Positions 1-4,530 of a DNA stretch of 6,094 nt are shown in pieces. A program made the translations under genes and the position numbers. The DNA lies in contig JAHWIT010000144.1 of assembly GCA_019322455.1 (NCBI GenBank), forward strand, positions 1-6,094, in the 5' to 3' direction. Below the pieces are notes generated by a model. That model saw only the letters and a program-made list of their open reading frames with translations. It did not search any database and was not told the origin of the DNA. The first letter of the stretch is position 1, and each line of letters begins with the position of its first letter. The stretch comes from Candidatus Woesearchaeota archaeon. GTDB taxonomy: Archaea; Nanobdellota; Nanobdellia; Woesearchaeales; WJKL01.

Positions 1-1
1 G

Positions 2-1321
2 AGAGAGGAAAAAAGATTATTGAAAATTAGTCAAGGAATAACAAAAGCAGCAGAACTTGATAAAAAAGCAACAGAAGATATTAGTAGATTTAGATATGAT
101 CTTGCTCAAGATAAATATGATGAAATAAGAAGAATTATACGCCAAGATTTACAAGAAAAAGAATGTGAAGGATTAAAAAAAGAATTTGATGAAAATTCAG
201 AAAAGTTAAGAACTAGAATTATTGCTATGAATACTCTTAATGATATTATTGCAAAATCAAAAGAAGGAATTTATGTTGTGTATAAAAAGGATATACAACC
301 AGTATTTGAAGAAGGAGATATTCCAGAATTAGATGAACTTAGAAAATTTAATGAAAAGATCCAAGAGCAATTAATACGTTTAGGATGTATAAATAGAGAA
401 TTTGTTGATGATAGATATGATACTGTTGAAGAGGGTCTTATTCAGCTTTACCAACAAATAACAGAAAATGAAAAAAAATATATTCAAGGAAAATTTGCAG
501 AGATTGAATCATTAATTAGTTCTATAAAAGGAGAAGAAAGTTCAAAATATAATTATTCTAAGCAGGAAGATGCAACACGTAAATTAGATGAAATAAGAGA
601 TCTTGTTAGTATAGTAAATGATCAAAAGTTAAAAGAATCGTTTAGAGCAGAATGCAAGGAATTAGGAAGAAAGGTTTGGGATCAATATAATTTTGCTGAA
701 ACAGTGAGAAAAGGAAGAGATGCAATATTAAGAGGAGATATGGATGGAGCTGAAAGAGAATTTTCAATGGTAGATAAAGGGAGGAAGAAAGAGATTGAGA
801 AATATTTAACAGTTGTTAAATTAGAACAAGATGTAAGATCTAATCCTCAATATTATGAAAAGATAACTGAAACTAATCTTGATAGAGGAGTGATTTTAGG
901 TTATAAAGGTATGCTTGAAAAATACCAGGAAACAAATGATAATAATGTAATTATTTCAATGCTTCAGGATATAAAAGAGAAAACTCCTGCAGAAGGAGAA
1001 GAAAATCCAGCACAAGAGTTATTGACAGCATTTGATGAATATAATCAAACTGTATATAGTGTTGGAGTATTAGGAGAGAAGGGAAAATTAAAAGCATCAG
1101 AAGAAAAGGAATTAGAATCTAAAAAGATCAAATTAAAGGAATTAGAAGATATGATTAATAGTAATTTGGAAAGTGTAATCGAATCTGCAGAAAAATATTT
1201 AGAAGATAATGGAAAGGATATATTGATAAGGAATATAGCAATAAGATTAGGAAGGGCTTATCAAAAAGCAGGATTTGAAGAAAAAGCAGATGAATATTTA
1301 GGATTAAAGGAAAAAGCTTAA
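2..1321 (+). CDS. Lys/Glu-rich helical protein of unknown function, probably 5'-truncated
   Basis: I do not recognise this protein. The frame is open from base 2 to the TAA at 1319-1321. A TTG at 20 could start a 433-residue protein, with GAGG at 5-8 as a weak ribosome site 11 bases upstream. The codons before it (R-E-E-K-R-L-L) have the same charged helical character, so the gene more likely begins outside the window. The sequence is dominated by K, E, D, I and L, with heptad-like charged segments throughout that suggest long helices or coiled coil. There is no signal peptide, membrane segment or metal motif. The last ~35 residues (AIRLGRAYQKAGFEEKADEY) resemble one TPR-type helical hairpin. 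Its A-rich codons partly reflect the amino-acid content. It is separated from the next gene by a T-run and is probably a different transcription unit. A cytoplasmic scaffold or TPR-like protein is a guess only. Confidence 0.75.
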   Translation, partial: REEKRLLKISQGITKAAELDKKATEDISRFRYDLAQDKYDEIRRIIRQDLQEKECEGLKKEFDENSEKLRTRIIAMNTLNDIIAKSKEGIYVVYKKDIQPVFEEGDIPELDELRKFNEKIQEQLIRLGCINREFVDDRYDTVEEGLIQLYQQITENEKKYIQGKFAEIESLISSIKGEESSKYNYSKQEDATRKLDEIRDLVSIVNDQKLKESFRAECKELGRKVWDQYNFAETVRKGRDAILRGDMDGAEREFSMVDKGRKKEIEKYLTVVKLEQDVRSNPQYYEKITETNLDRGVILGYKGMLEKYQETNDNNVIISMLQDIKEKTPAEGEENPAQELLTAFDEYNQTVYSVGVLGEKGKLKASEEKELESKKIKLKELEDMINSNLESVIESAEKYLEDNGKDILIRNIAIRLGRAYQKAGFEEKADEYLGLKEKA

Positions 1322-1327
1322 ATAAAA
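1311..1327 (+). promoter_or_regulatory. Candidate archaeal promoter (BRE/TATA) for a leaderless DUF1858 transcript
   Basis: A purine-rich stretch, AAAAAG, at 1311-1316 is followed by TTAAATAAAA at 1318-1327. The TATA-like part is centred about 25 bases before the ATG at 1347. That is the distance expected if transcription starts at or next to the start codon. No Shine-Dalgarno site precedes the ATG, which fits a leaderless mRNA. The element overlaps the last codons and stop of the upstream gene. AT-rich sequence produces such matches easily. Confidence 0.4.
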
Positions 1328-1330
1328 GTT

Positions 1331-1346
1331 CTTTCTTATTTTTTTT
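1331..1346 (+). terminator. T-rich tract ending in T8, possible archaeal terminator of the upstream gene
   Basis: The 25 bases between the first gene's stop and the next ATG end in a pyrimidine tract with eight consecutive T (1339-1346), directly abutting the ATG. Archaeal polymerases terminate at oligo-T without needing a hairpin, so this could end the first transcript. It could also simply be the initiator region of the next gene. No stem-loop is seen. Confidence 0.35.
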
Positions 1347-1565
1347 ATGACAAAAAGTTCTAAAAAGATAACTAAAGATATGTCTATTGGAGAGGTTGTT
1401 GAGAAGTATCCTGAAACAGCTGAAGTTTTTATGAAGCATGGAATGCATTGTTTAGGTTGTGCTATTGCTCATTTTGAGAATATTGAGCAAGGATGTAAAG
1501 CTCATGGTATTGATGCAAAGAAATTAGTTGATAATCTGAACAAAGTTGTTGCGAAGAAAAAATGA
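1347..1565 (+). CDS. DUF1858 domain protein with CxxC motif
   Basis: This 72-residue protein matches the DUF1858 family (also seen as the ScdA N-terminal-like or 'disulfide oxidoreductase' small domain). The family pattern is clear: K-D-M-S-I-G-E-V-V-E-K-Y-P-E at residues 10-23, then HGMHCLGC at 31-38, followed by a third cysteine, C50, and the AHGID tail. C35 and C38 form a CxxC pair that could bind a metal or do thiol chemistry. The biochemical role of the family is not settled; members occur free-standing or fused to redox proteins in anaerobes. The whole protein is one domain of normal length. The ATG at 1347 is preferred because it leaves the usual few residues before the conserved DMSIGEV. 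Met12 (1380) would cut into the domain. Its stop overlaps the next gene's start (ATGA), so the two are probably translated together. Confidence 0.85.
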   Translation: MTKSSKKITKDMSIGEVVEKYPETAEVFMKHGMHCLGCAIAHFENIEQGCKAHGIDAKKLVDNLNKVVAKKK

Positions 1566-1996
1566 GTGAAAAGGTTGGGGTTGGAATAGGGATTATGATT
1601 CTTAGAGACGGGAAGATTTTGCTTGGAAAGAGACATGAAGATCCTGAAAAGGCTGATTCTGAACTTCATGGAGAAGGAACATGGACAATGCCTGGCGGTA
1701 AAATAGAGTTTGGAGAGAGTTTTGAAGAGTGTGCTAAAAGAGAGGTTTTAGAGGAAACAGGGATAATATTAGGAAAAACTAAACTGATAAGTATTACAAA
1801 TGATGCTGTTAAAGATGCTCATTTTGTTACTCTAGGAATGTTATGTGAAGATTTTAATGGAGAAGCAAAGGTAATGGAGCCAGAGGAGATTACAGAATGG
1901 AAATGGTTTGATTTGAATGATTTACCAAAGCCAATGTTTTTCCCTGCTGAAAAGATTGCAAAAAATTATTTAACAAAGGAAATTTATAAACACTAA
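1562..1996 (+). CDS. NUDIX hydrolase, NUDT15/MutT-like
   Basis: This 144-residue protein is a complete NUDIX-fold pyrophosphohydrolase. The NUDIX box spans residues 46-68 and fits Gx5Ex7REUxEExGU exactly, with G46, E52, R60, E61, E64, E65 and G67, so the Mg-binding glutamates are intact. The flanking motifs VGVGIGIMIL (5-14), LLGKRH (20-25), GTWTMPGGK (39-47), ITNDAV and the late EEITEWKWFDLNDLP resemble the NUDT15/AtNUDX1 subgroup of MutT-like enzymes. That subgroup hydrolyses non-canonical or oxidised nucleoside triphosphates to monophosphates, but substrate cannot be read from sequence. The gene overlaps the DUF1858 gene by four bases (ATGA) and has no strong ribosome site, consistent with translational coupling. 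A nucleotide-pool cleaning role would suit its place just upstream of an RNR, although a TATA box separates them. ADP-ribose or nucleotide-sugar substrates are alternatives. Confidence 0.9.
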   Translation: MSEKVGVGIGIMILRDGKILLGKRHEDPEKADSELHGEGTWTMPGGKIEFGESFEECAKREVLEETGIILGKTKLISITNDAVKDAHFVTLGMLCEDFNGEAKVMEPEEITEWKWFDLNDLPKPMFFPAEKIAKNYLTKEIYKH

Positions 1997-2006
1997 AATT
2001 TATATA
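1992..2006 (+). promoter_or_regulatory. Candidate archaeal promoter for the nrdJ-cobO unit
   Basis: An ACTAAAA element (1992-1998) followed by TTTATATA (1999-2006) is a good BRE plus TATA box. It overlaps the stop codon of the NUDIX gene. A transcript start about 25 bases downstream would fall near 2027-2030. That is just before the GAGGTG ribosome site at 2032 and after the ATG at 2020, which argues for the TTG start at 2044. Confidence 0.6.
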
Positions 2007-2031
2007 TTATTCTTTATTTATGTTTTGTAAA

Positions 2032-2037
2032 GAGGTG
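2032..2037 (+). promoter_or_regulatory. Shine-Dalgarno site that fixes the nrdJ start at TTG 2044
   Basis: GAGGTG is complementary to the 3' end of 16S rRNA and lies exactly six bases before TTG at 2044. The nrdD gene has the same GAGGTG with the same six-base gap before its ATG. An upstream in-frame ATG at 2020 has no such site and would put the GAGGTG inside the coding region. Confidence 0.75.
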
Positions 2038-2043
2038 TATTTA

Positions 2044-3729
2044 TTGAAACTCTCAACTAATGCTGTAGAAGTTCTTAAAAGAAGATATTTGTTAAAGGAT
2101 TCTAAAGGAAAGATTATTGAAACTCCTGAGCAGATGTTTAGAAGGGTTAGTAAACATGTTGCAAATGGAAATAAAAAATTAGAAGGAGAATTTTATCAAG
2201 TTATGTCTAATTTGGAGTTTTTACCTAATTCTCCTACATTAATGAATGCTGGAACTAGATTAGGACAATTAAGTGCTTGTTTTGTCTTGCCTGTAGATGA
2301 TTCTATTGAAAGTATATTTGATACATTAAAGATAAGTGCACTAATACATCAAACAGGAGGAGGAACTGGATTTAGTTTTTCAAGGATAAGACCAAAAGGA
2401 GATATTGTTGGAAGTACAAAAGGCATTGCTTCTGGTCCTGTTAGTTTTATGCAGATTTATGACAAAACAACTGATGTAATAAAACAAGGTGGAAAGAGAA
2501 GAGGAGCAAATATGGGAATATTGCGTGTTGATCATCCTGATATTATTGAGTTTATTACTACAAAGAAGAATGAAGAGTTGTTTAATAATTTTAATTTGTC
2601 TGTTGGAATAACTGATAAATTTATGAAGGCTGTTAAAGAGAATAAAAAATATGATTTAATTAATCCAAGAACTGGTAAGGTGGTTAATAAAGTAAATGCG
2701 AGAAAGATATTTGATTTGATGATAGATATGGCTTGGAAAACAGGAGATCCTGGTGTTGTGTTTTTAGATGAGATTAATAGAAAACATCCTTTGAAATTAA
2801 TTGGGAAGATTGAGAGCACTAATCCTTGCGGAGAGGTTCCTTTATTGCCTTATGAAAGCTGTAATCTTGGATCTATTAATTTAGCTAAGTTTGTTAAAGA
2901 TGGAAATATTGATTATGGTAAGTTAAGAAGGGTTATTCAAGTTGCGGTTCATTTTTTAGACAATGTTATTGATGTAAATAAGTATCCTTTAGTTGAGATT
3001 GAAAAGATAACAAAAGCTAATAGAAAGATTGGTCTTGGTGTAATGGGTTTTGCTGATATGTTGATTTTATTGGGAATTTCTTATGATTCAAAAGAGGCTT
3101 TGAATATTGCTGATAGGTTAATGGAATTTATATCACAAGAAGCAAGAAATGTATCAATCTGGTTGGCTAAGAAAAAAGGAAATTTTCCTAATTTTAAGAA
3201 GAGTGAATGGAGCAGAGAGTATAAAGAAATGAGGAATTCAACTGTAACAACAATAGCTCCAACAGGAACAATAAGTATTATTGTAGATTGCAGCAATGGT
3301 ATAGAACCATTATTTGCAATTAGTTTTACTCGTCGAGTATTAGGAGGGAAAGAATTGTTTAATATTAATCCTATATTTGAAAAGATTGCAAAAGAAAAGG
3401 GATTTTTTAGTAAAAGATTAATTGAGAAGATTTCTAAAAAGGATTCTATTCAAGATGTTTCTGAGATTCCAAAAGAGATTAGAGGATTATTTGTAACTGC
3501 TCATGATATTAAACCAGAACAGCATGTTAAGATGCAGGCTGTATTTCAGAAGCATGTTGATAATGCTGTGAGTAAAACAGTTAATTTTAGAAAAAAAGCT
3601 ACAAAAGAAGATGTTAAGAAGATATTTTTAATGACTCATGATTTGAAATGCAAAGGAATAACTGTTTATAGAGAAGGAAGTAAAAAAGAACAAGTAATTA
3701 GTATTGGTAAATGTAAGGTGTGTGTTTAA
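2044..3729 (+). CDS. nrdJ: Adenosylcobalamin-dependent (class II) ribonucleotide reductase
   Basis: The enzyme reduces ribonucleotides to deoxyribonucleotides with a thiyl radical generated from adenosylcobalamin, and so works with or without oxygen. Hallmarks, numbered from TTG 2044 (561 residues): FLPNSPTLMNAGT (60-72); first redox cysteine C79 in SACFVLP; HQTGGGTGFSFSRIRPKGD (about 102-120); the active site NPCGE with N260, radical cysteine C262 and E264; partner redox cysteine C273 in ESCNLGSINL, with the same spacing as C322 and C333 in Thermotoga NrdJ; APTGTIS (405-411); and a C-terminal C557-x-x-C560 pair that would pass electrons in from thioredoxin or similar. The protein is compact. 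Only ~57 residues precede the catalytic core, so there is no N-terminal ATP-cone and hence no visible overall activity switch. The cofactor enzyme follows with a one-base overlap. TTG is chosen on ribosome-site position and family fit (MKLSTNAVEVLKRRYL). An ATG at 2020 would add eight residues. Confidence 0.95.
   Translation: MKLSTNAVEVLKRRYLLKDSKGKIIETPEQMFRRVSKHVANGNKKLEGEFYQVMSNLEFLPNSPTLMNAGTRLGQLSACFVLPVDDSIESIFDTLKISALIHQTGGGTGFSFSRIRPKGDIVGSTKGIASGPVSFMQIYDKTTDVIKQGGKRRGANMGILRVDHPDIIEFITTKKNEELFNNFNLSVGITDKFMKAVKENKKYDLINPRTGKVVNKVNARKIFDLMIDMAWKTGDPGVVFLDEINRKHPLKLIGKIESTNPCGEVPLLPYESCNLGSINLAKFVKDGNIDYGKLRRVIQVAVHFLDNVIDVNKYPLVEIEKITKANRKIGLGVMGFADMLILLGISYDSKEALNIADRLMEFISQEARNVSIWLAKKKGNFPNFKKSEWSREYKEMRNSTVTTIAPTGTISIIVDCSNGIEPLFAISFTRRVLGGKELFNINPIFEKIAKEKGFFSKRLIEKISKKDSIQDVSEIPKEIRGLFVTAHDIKPEQHVKMQAVFQKHVDNAVSKTVNFRKKATKEDVKKIFLMTHDLKCKGITVYREGSKKEQVISIGKCKVCV
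3715..3720 (+). promoter_or_regulatory. Shine-Dalgarno site for the adenosyltransferase gene
   Basis: AAGGTG inside the last codons of nrdJ lies eight bases before ATG 3729. It supports that ATG over an in-frame GTG at 3720, which overlaps the site itself. The stop and start share a base (TAATG). Confidence 0.6.
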
Positions 3730-4247
3730 TGGCAAAAAACAATATTTATCTATGGACTGGAGAAGGTGCTGGTAAAACTACTTCTGCTCTTGGTGTTTCT
3801 TTGCGTGCTGTTGGACATAAACAAAAAGTGATTATTATACAATTTATGAAAGGCAGGAAGAATATTGGTGAATATAAGATAATGAAGAGATTAAAACCTT
3901 ATTATCAGATTTATCAATTTGGAAAAAAGGAATTTATAAGGCCAATAACTAAGCCAAGTGAAAAGGACAAAAAACTTGCTGCAAAAGGTTTGGCATTTGC
4001 AAGAGAAACTGCAAAGAAGAAGCCTAGATTATTGGTTTTAGATGAGATTAATCTTGCTTGCGCAATTGGTTTAGTTGATGTTAGAGATGTTATTGATCTT
4101 GTCAAGCATTGCAGTAAATATACAATTGTTTATTTAACTGGAAGAAAGGCTCCTGCTAAATTAAAGAAGATTGCTGATTTTGTAAATGAGATAAAATTGT
4201 TAAAAGCTCCTAAAAAATACCCTGTTAGAAAGGGAATTGAATGGTGA
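3729..4247 (+). CDS. cobO: Corrinoid (cob(I)alamin) adenosyltransferase, CobA/CobO/BtuR family
   Basis: The enzyme transfers the 5'-deoxyadenosyl group of ATP to Co(I) corrinoid, making the adenosylcobalamin that class II RNR needs. The 172-residue product shows the family pattern in order: a P-loop GEGAGKTT at residues 11-18, SLRAVGH, IIIQFMKG (36-43), LLVLDEINLA with D105, E106 and N108 (Walker B-like), GLVDV, YLTGRKAP (135-142) and the closing RKGIEW. The usual P-loop in this family reads GxGKGKTT; here the first lysine is alanine (A14), while the essential K16 and T17-T18 are kept. The protein begins right at the strand leading into the P-loop. It therefore lacks the ~25-residue N-terminal extension of the Salmonella enzyme. 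It overlaps nrdJ by one base, so co-expression of enzyme and cofactor maker is likely. No corrin-ring synthesis genes or cobalamin riboswitch are seen, so corrinoid salvage is plausible. Confidence 0.92.
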   Translation: MAKNNIYLWTGEGAGKTTSALGVSLRAVGHKQKVIIIQFMKGRKNIGEYKIMKRLKPYYQIYQFGKKEFIRPITKPSEKDKKLAAKGLAFARETAKKKPRLLVLDEINLACAIGLVDVRDVIDLVKHCSKYTIVYLTGRKAPAKLKKIADFVNEIKLLKAPKKYPVRKGIEW

Positions 4248-4270
4248 GTTGTAACATTGATTTATAACTC
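4246..4270 (+). terminator. Hairpin at the end of the nrdJ-cobO unit
   Basis: GAGTTGTAA (4246-4254) can pair with TTATAACTC (4262-4270) over nine positions, including one G-T wobble, with a 7-base loop. The stem begins inside the cobO stop codon. A T6 run follows only 22 bases later (4293-4298). It may be a transcript-end or 3'-stabilising structure. The spacing to the T-run is too long for a textbook intrinsic terminator. Confidence 0.35.
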
Positions 4271-4300
4271 AATAATGAACTTTTAATTGTGATTTTTTAC

Positions 4301-4338
4301 ATATTTTGTAATGATTAATTTCAAAATATATATTTTTT
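4301..4338 (+). terminator. AT-rich hairpin followed by T6, candidate terminator
   Basis: ATATTTTG (4301-4308) is perfectly complementary to CAAAATAT (4322-4329), with a 13-base loop. Four bases later comes T6 at 4333-4338. With the earlier T6 at 4293-4298 this gives two oligo-T stops between cobO and the nrdD operator region. An eight-pair AT-rich stem can occur by chance here. Confidence 0.4.
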
Positions 4339-4345
4339 AGTTTGA

Positions 4346-4357
4346 TTATATTTAAAT
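4346..4357 (+). promoter_or_regulatory. Alternative upstream TATA-like element for nrdD
   Basis: TATATTTAAAT-type sequence directly abuts the first operator-like repeat. If used, transcription would start near 4375-4385 and the two 31-bp-spaced sites would lie at or downstream of the start, a classical repressor position. The A-rich upstream element is poor, so this is weaker than the element at 4462. Confidence 0.25.
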
Positions 4358-4371
4358 ACTAGATGTTGTTA
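4356..4371 (+). promoter_or_regulatory. NrdR-box-like site A (weakest copy)
   Basis: The core ACTAGATGTTGT (4358-4369) matches site C at 11 of 12 positions. Against the bacterial NrdR-box consensus ACACwATATATwGTGT I count 11 of 16. It lies 34 bp upstream of site B, off the 31-32 bp register typical of NrdR box pairs. It is also the left arm of a long inverted repeat with site B, so its role as a separate operator is uncertain. Confidence 0.4.
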
Positions 4372-4403
4372 TGTATTTTCTGCAAAATACAACAATATCT
4401 TGT
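4358..4403 (+). repeat. Long imperfect inverted repeat formed by sites A and B
   Basis: The inner part is perfect: GTATTTT (4373-4379) pairs with AAAATAC (4384-4390) around a 4-base loop, CTGC. After a 2-base bulge (4371-4372), ten more positions pair (4361-4370 with 4391-4400, one of them G-T), then one mismatch and two further pairs. About 19 pairs in all could form a stem in DNA or RNA. Site B can alternatively pair with site C (4392-4403 with 4423-4434, one G-T), so the two structures are mutually exclusive. Confidence 0.6.
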
Positions 4404-4405
4404 GG
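4390..4405 (+). promoter_or_regulatory. NrdR-box-like site B
   Basis: CAACAATATCTTGTGG matches the bacterial NrdR-box consensus ACACwATATATwGTGT at 12 of 16 positions by my count. Its core ACAATATCTTGT is a near-palindrome, and read on the other strand it is ACAAGATATTGT, 11 of 12 identical to site C. Site C begins exactly 31 bp downstream, with a 15-bp linker. This is the arrangement known for bacterial NrdR, which binds two boxes on one face of the helix. Confidence 0.55.
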
Positions 4406-4420
4406 ATTACTACATGGTTG

Positions 4421-4436
4421 ATACAAGATGTTGTGT
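4421..4436 (+). promoter_or_regulatory. NrdR-box-like site C (best copy)
   Basis: ATACAAGATGTTGTGT matches the NrdR-box consensus at 13 of 16 positions by my count, with the TTGTGT half intact. It is 31 bp from site B start to start and ends 15 bases before the A-rich part of the TATA region at 4452. The gene downstream begins with an NrdR-type zinc ribbon, so autoregulation is the obvious hypothesis. Confidence 0.55.
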
Positions 4437-4451
4437 TTATTTTTGAGTGAA

Positions 4452-4469
4452 AACAAAAAGTATTTATAT
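4452..4469 (+). promoter_or_regulatory. Candidate archaeal promoter for nrdD
   Basis: AACAAAAAG (4452-4460) followed by ATTTATAT (4462-4469) is a good BRE plus TATA box. The expected transcript start falls near 4491-4493, inside a perfect 10-bp palindrome TAGTATACTA (4485-4494). The leader would be about 40 bases and contain the ribosome site. The NrdR-box-like sites would then lie upstream of the promoter, unusual for simple repression. Confidence 0.5.
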
Positions 4470-4518
4470 CAGTAATGCTACTATTAGTATACTATTGTGT
4501 ATATTAGGTGTGAGATAA

Positions 4519-4524
4519 GAGGTG
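4519..4524 (+). promoter_or_regulatory. Shine-Dalgarno site for nrdD
   Basis: GAGGTG lies six bases before ATG 4531. Spacing and sequence are identical to the nrdJ site, and the shared stretch extends to AAGAGGTGTA. It fixes the start so that the zinc-ribbon cysteine C3 is included. Confidence 0.75.
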
Positions 4525-4530
4525 TAAAAT

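Noticed and set aside
1155..1448. 97-codon open frame on the minus strand
   Set aside because: It is antisense to the end of the first gene and the DUF1858 gene, and its Leu/Phe-rich product is what the complement of Lys/Glu codons gives. No ribosome site or family match.
1997..2043. Cobalamin riboswitch or NrdR box upstream of nrdJ
   Set aside because: The gap is only 47 bases, far too short for a cobalamin riboswitch, and contains no ACAAGATRTTGT-like palindrome; only a TATA box and ribosome site are visible.
2532..2819. 95-codon open frame on the minus strand inside nrdJ
   Set aside because: Lies wholly within the clearly conserved NrdJ coding region, with no recognisable product.
3081..3296. 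71-codon open frame on the minus strand inside nrdJ
   Set aside because: Shadow of conserved NrdJ codons; no independent coding signal.
3914..4105. 63-codon open frame on the minus strand inside cobO
   Set aside because: Shadow of the adenosyltransferase gene; no motif or start signal.
4363..4446. 27-codon frame in the nrdD upstream region, considered as a leader peptide
   Set aside because: No ribosome site, its ATG lies inside repeat site A, and the sequence is better explained by the repeats. Composition shows no run of a regulatory amino acid.
4485..4500. Possible fourth NrdR-box-like site ending in TTGTGT
   Set aside because: Only the right half fits; about 9 of 16 positions match, which AT-rich DNA gives by chance. 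The 10-bp palindrome TAGTATACTA there is noted with the promoter instead.
4248..4530. tRNA, small RNA gene or CRISPR array in the largest intergenic region
   Set aside because: No cloverleaf, no GTTC-type T-loop and no regularly spaced identical repeats with variable spacers; the three motif copies are 12-16 bp with differing orientation.
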